DNA of 64,000 bases, taken from assembly GCA_024234265.1 (NCBI GenBank), contig JACKOM010000005.1, positions 62,001-126,000 on the forward strand, read 5' to 3'. The DNA is from Oceanospirillaceae bacterium. GTDB taxonomy: Bacteria; Pseudomonadota; Gammaproteobacteria; Pseudomonadales; Oceanobacteraceae. How positions within the stretch are numbered: position 1 is the first letter of the stretch; each line of letters begins with the position of its first letter. The notes beneath the pieces are model-generated. The model was not told where the DNA came from and ran no database searches. It saw only the letters and a list, made by a program, of their open reading frames with translations. The translations under genes were made by a program, and so were the position numbers. Positions 62,487 through 64,000 of this stretch are shown here, one piece after another.

Positions 62487-62500
62487 GCGGGTTTTTATTT
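62474..62500 (+). terminator. Terminator overlapping the dinG stop codon
   Basis: AAAAACCCGC (62474-62483), loop TGA (the stop codon), GCGGG (62487-62491) and TTTTT. The 5' arm is coding sequence. A-run and T-run on the two sides let it serve the convergent folX transcript too. Confidence 0.85.
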
Positions 62501-62502
62501 TT

Positions 62503-62859
62503 TTAGCGGCTTTCTTCCAGCATCAGGGAAACTGAATCGGCAAAGCGCAGGGCATGGGGCTTATCAATTTCAACGCTGCCATATTTTATGCGCGGGTTTT
62601 TCATCACCAGTGCCAATACTTCACCTGTCATGCGCTCCAGCAGGGCAAAACGATTGCCCTCAACCAGCGCGATAATTTCTTTGCTGATGGTGCGGTAGTT
62701 GACGGCATTGTCGATCTGATTGCTTTCCACTGCATTGTCGGCCGGATAACGTAAAACAACATTAATAATGACGTCTTGTTTGTTCTGAATTTCGTCGTCT
62801 TTAATGCCGATATAAGTGCGCAGACGCAGATTCTTGATGCGTATTGTGGCGAGTTCCAT
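62503..62859 (-). CDS. folX: Dihydroneopterin triphosphate 2'-epimerase (FolX)
   Basis: 118 aa. IRIKNLRLRTYIGIKDDEI, NYRTISKEIIALVE, FALLERMTGEVL and VEIDKPHALRFADSVSL follow E. coli FolX more closely than FolB. FolX epimerises dihydroneopterin triphosphate toward monapterin for tetrahydromonapterin, the phenylalanine hydroxylase cofactor in pseudomonads. It starts 1 nt after folE ends, so both form an operon. FolB (dihydroneopterin aldolase) is the alternative. Confidence 0.9.
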   Translation of the reverse strand: MELATIRIKNLRLRTYIGIKDDEIQNKQDVIINVVLRYPADNAVESNQIDNAVNYRTISKEIIALVEGNRFALLERMTGEVLALVMKNPRIKYGSVEIDKPHALRFADSVSLMLEESR

Positions 62860-62860
62860 G

Positions 62861-63406
62861 TTAAGCCTTATTAATTAACTGTAAAAATTCACTGCGTGAA
62901 GCCTGATTCTCGCGCATGGCGCCGAGCATCACAGAGGTTGTCATGGTTGAATTTTGTTTTTCCACGCCGCGCATCATCATGCACATGTGTTTGGCTTCAA
63001 TCACAACTCCAACACCTTTTGCGCCAGTAATGGCAAGGATGGCGTCGGCAATTTGTTTGGTTAAATTTTCCTGGATTTGCAGGCGGCGAGCATACATATC
63101 AGTGATGCGGGCCAGTTTTGACAGGCCGATGACTTTGCCATCGGGTAGGTATGCAATGTGGCACTTGCCAATAAAAGGCAGTAAGTGATGCTCGCATAAA
63201 CTGTAGAGTTCGATGTCGCGCACAATCACCATTTCATCGTTGTCGGAGGTGAAAATGGCGTTATTGACTACCTCGTCGAGGGTTTTGTTATAACCACTGG
63301 TCAGGTAGGCCATGGCTTTTGCAGCCCGTGCTGGCGTGTCACGTAAACCTTCGCGGTTTGGGTCTTCACCTGTGGCGCGGATAATCTCAAGATATTGTTG
63401 CTGCAT
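62861..63406 (-). CDS. folE: GTP cyclohydrolase I (type IA)
   Basis: 181 aa; converts GTP to dihydroneopterin triphosphate, feeding folate and the FolX pathway. Zinc-binding motif SLCEHHLLPFIGKCHIAYLP, then VIGLSKLARITDMYARRLQIQE, and the second cysteine site AKHMCMMMRGVEKQNSTMTT. Length is slightly below E. coli FolE (222), lacking part of the N-terminal extension. First gene of the folE-folX pair. Confidence 0.95.
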   Translation of the reverse strand: MQQQYLEIIRATGEDPNREGLRDTPARAAKAMAYLTSGYNKTLDEVVNNAIFTSDNDEMVIVRDIELYSLCEHHLLPFIGKCHIAYLPDGKVIGLSKLARITDMYARRLQIQENLTKQIADAILAITGAKGVGVVIEAKHMCMMMRGVEKQNSTMTTSVMLGAMRENQASRSEFLQLINKA

Positions 63407-63532
63407 TGTGTTTGTTCTCTGATTTTTGCCTGATACGCTGGTCTGGCGTAGCTGGATTTCCCCACAAACTGCCGGTGTTTGTCCGCTGCTTTAACGCGTA
63501 TTCTTACACGCAATAATTGCAGGGGGCCAGTT

Positions 63533-64000
63533 GTGTTGTCAGCAGGGCAGTTTAATTACAGTTTTCAATCCCTTGGGGAAGCCTTTTTCGCCCGCATAAC
63601 GCCGAAGCCGTTAAGTGCCGGGCGTGTATTGCATTGCATATCAACCAGGGATTATTGGATGAAATGCAGTTGCCAGCGGATTTTGCCGCGCAATTACCCG
63701 GTTTAATGAATCTGAATGAAGTCCCCGATTGGGTGCAGCCAATTGCCATGGTGTACTCCGGTCATCAGTTTGGTGCTTACAATCCGCGTTTGGGGGATGG
63801 TCGGGGCCTATTGCTGGCGCAGTGGGCGGCCAATGGCGCTGAATGGGATTTGCATCTCAAGGGTGCAGGCATGACGCCTTTTTCACGCATGGGTGATGGC
63901 AGGGCGGTGTTGCGTTCAAGCATTCGTGAATATCTTGCGGGAGAGGCTCTGCATCATTTGGGTATCCCGACTACCCGCGCCCTGGCGGTGGCCCTGTGCC
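63533..64000 (+). pseudogene. selO: selO (YdiU) protein adenylyltransferase, frameshifted by a 5-bp duplication and cut by the window edge
   Basis: The likely start is GTG 63533, with AGGGGG 6 nt upstream. The first frame reads FNYSFQSLGEAFFARITPKP, a SelO N-terminus, then becomes nonsense after SAGRVLH and stops near 63706. SelO sequence resumes in another frame: INQGLLDEMQLPADF, VYSGHQFGAYNPRLGDGRG, LHLKGAGMTPFSRMGDGRA and SSIREYLAGEAL to the window end. The switch lies exactly at a tandem TTGCA-TTGCA (63629-63638). Removing one copy joins the frames as RVLHINQGLLDE. SelO transfers AMP to proteins. It is a recent pseudogene, a phase-variable gene or an assembly error. Confidence 0.85.
63629..63638 (+). 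repeat. selO: 5-bp tandem duplication inside selO
   Basis: TTGCA occurs twice in direct succession, so the change is +5 nt and shifts the frame by two. The insertion accounts fully for the break, because deleting one copy restores an uninterrupted SelO frame. Confidence 0.85.

Overview
The window comes from a gammaproteobacterium. The gene content points to Pseudomonadales in the broad sense, perhaps a Cellvibrio-like or Teredinibacter-like relative. The grounds are a pseudomonad-type fadBA operon, an slt / uup / fadBA / topA neighbourhood, fatty acid cis/trans isomerase, CheV, YuxH-like and GspA/GspB proteins, and a periplasmic nitrate reductase operon. This placement rests on recalled families, not on a search. 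Coding density is very high. I saw no tRNA, rRNA, CRISPR array, insertion sequence or prophage. Most of the window looks like ordinary chromosomal backbone with a few accessory modules.

Layout. 1-2099: a partial AccA-like carboxyltransferase downstream of fabB. 2226-3931: a small HTH-like protein, heptosyltransferase waaC and a YqaA-like membrane protein. 3935-9911: an AraC regulator divergent from an alkyl-DHAP-synthase-like flavoprotein, a glycerol-3-phosphate dehydrogenase and an FGGY kinase. 9908-11394: a LemA/GIDE pair. 11473-15638: mgsA, a YuxH-like EAL-HDOD protein, cheV, a MOSC protein and a small protein with a CheZ-like D-x-x-x-Q motif. 15683-32885: slt, an RND pump with its adaptor, uup, fadBA, topA and three uncharacterised envelope proteins. 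32966-38618: a chemoreceptor divergent from an orphan Tat-exported binding protein and a hybrid histidine kinase. 38615-44142: an operon of TetR regulator, molybdopterin oxidoreductase, cis/trans isomerase and a Dabb protein. 44259-47033: cvfB and a cation/proton antiporter. 47262-53323: napEFDAGHBC. 53450-62486: a tightly packed run of LysR, a giant lipoprotein, a secreted protein, a GspA/ExeA-like ATPase, GspB and dinG. 62503-63406: folX and folE. 63533-end: selO, broken by a 5-bp tandem duplication.

How the parts fit. fabB, fadBA and cti cover synthesis, degradation and isomerisation of fatty acids. The three-gene glycerolipid module may belong to the same lipid theme. The nap operon passes electrons from quinol through NapC and/or NapGH to NapB and NapA for periplasmic nitrate reduction. 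Sensory genes are spread widely: CheV, EAL-HDOD, the D-x-x-x-Q protein, a chemoreceptor and a hybrid kinase.

The least understood parts are the lipoprotein / secreted protein / GspA / GspB string, the AGPS-like / G3P dehydrogenase / FGGY module, the binding protein with a hybrid kinase, and the TetR-controlled molybdoenzyme-cti operon, which has two matched palindromes in front of it. Sequence details worth following are the selO frameshift, G8 and G9 tracts serving as Shine-Dalgarno sequences, several convergent gene pairs whose stop codons overlap by 4 nt, and a dinG stop codon inside its own terminator loop.
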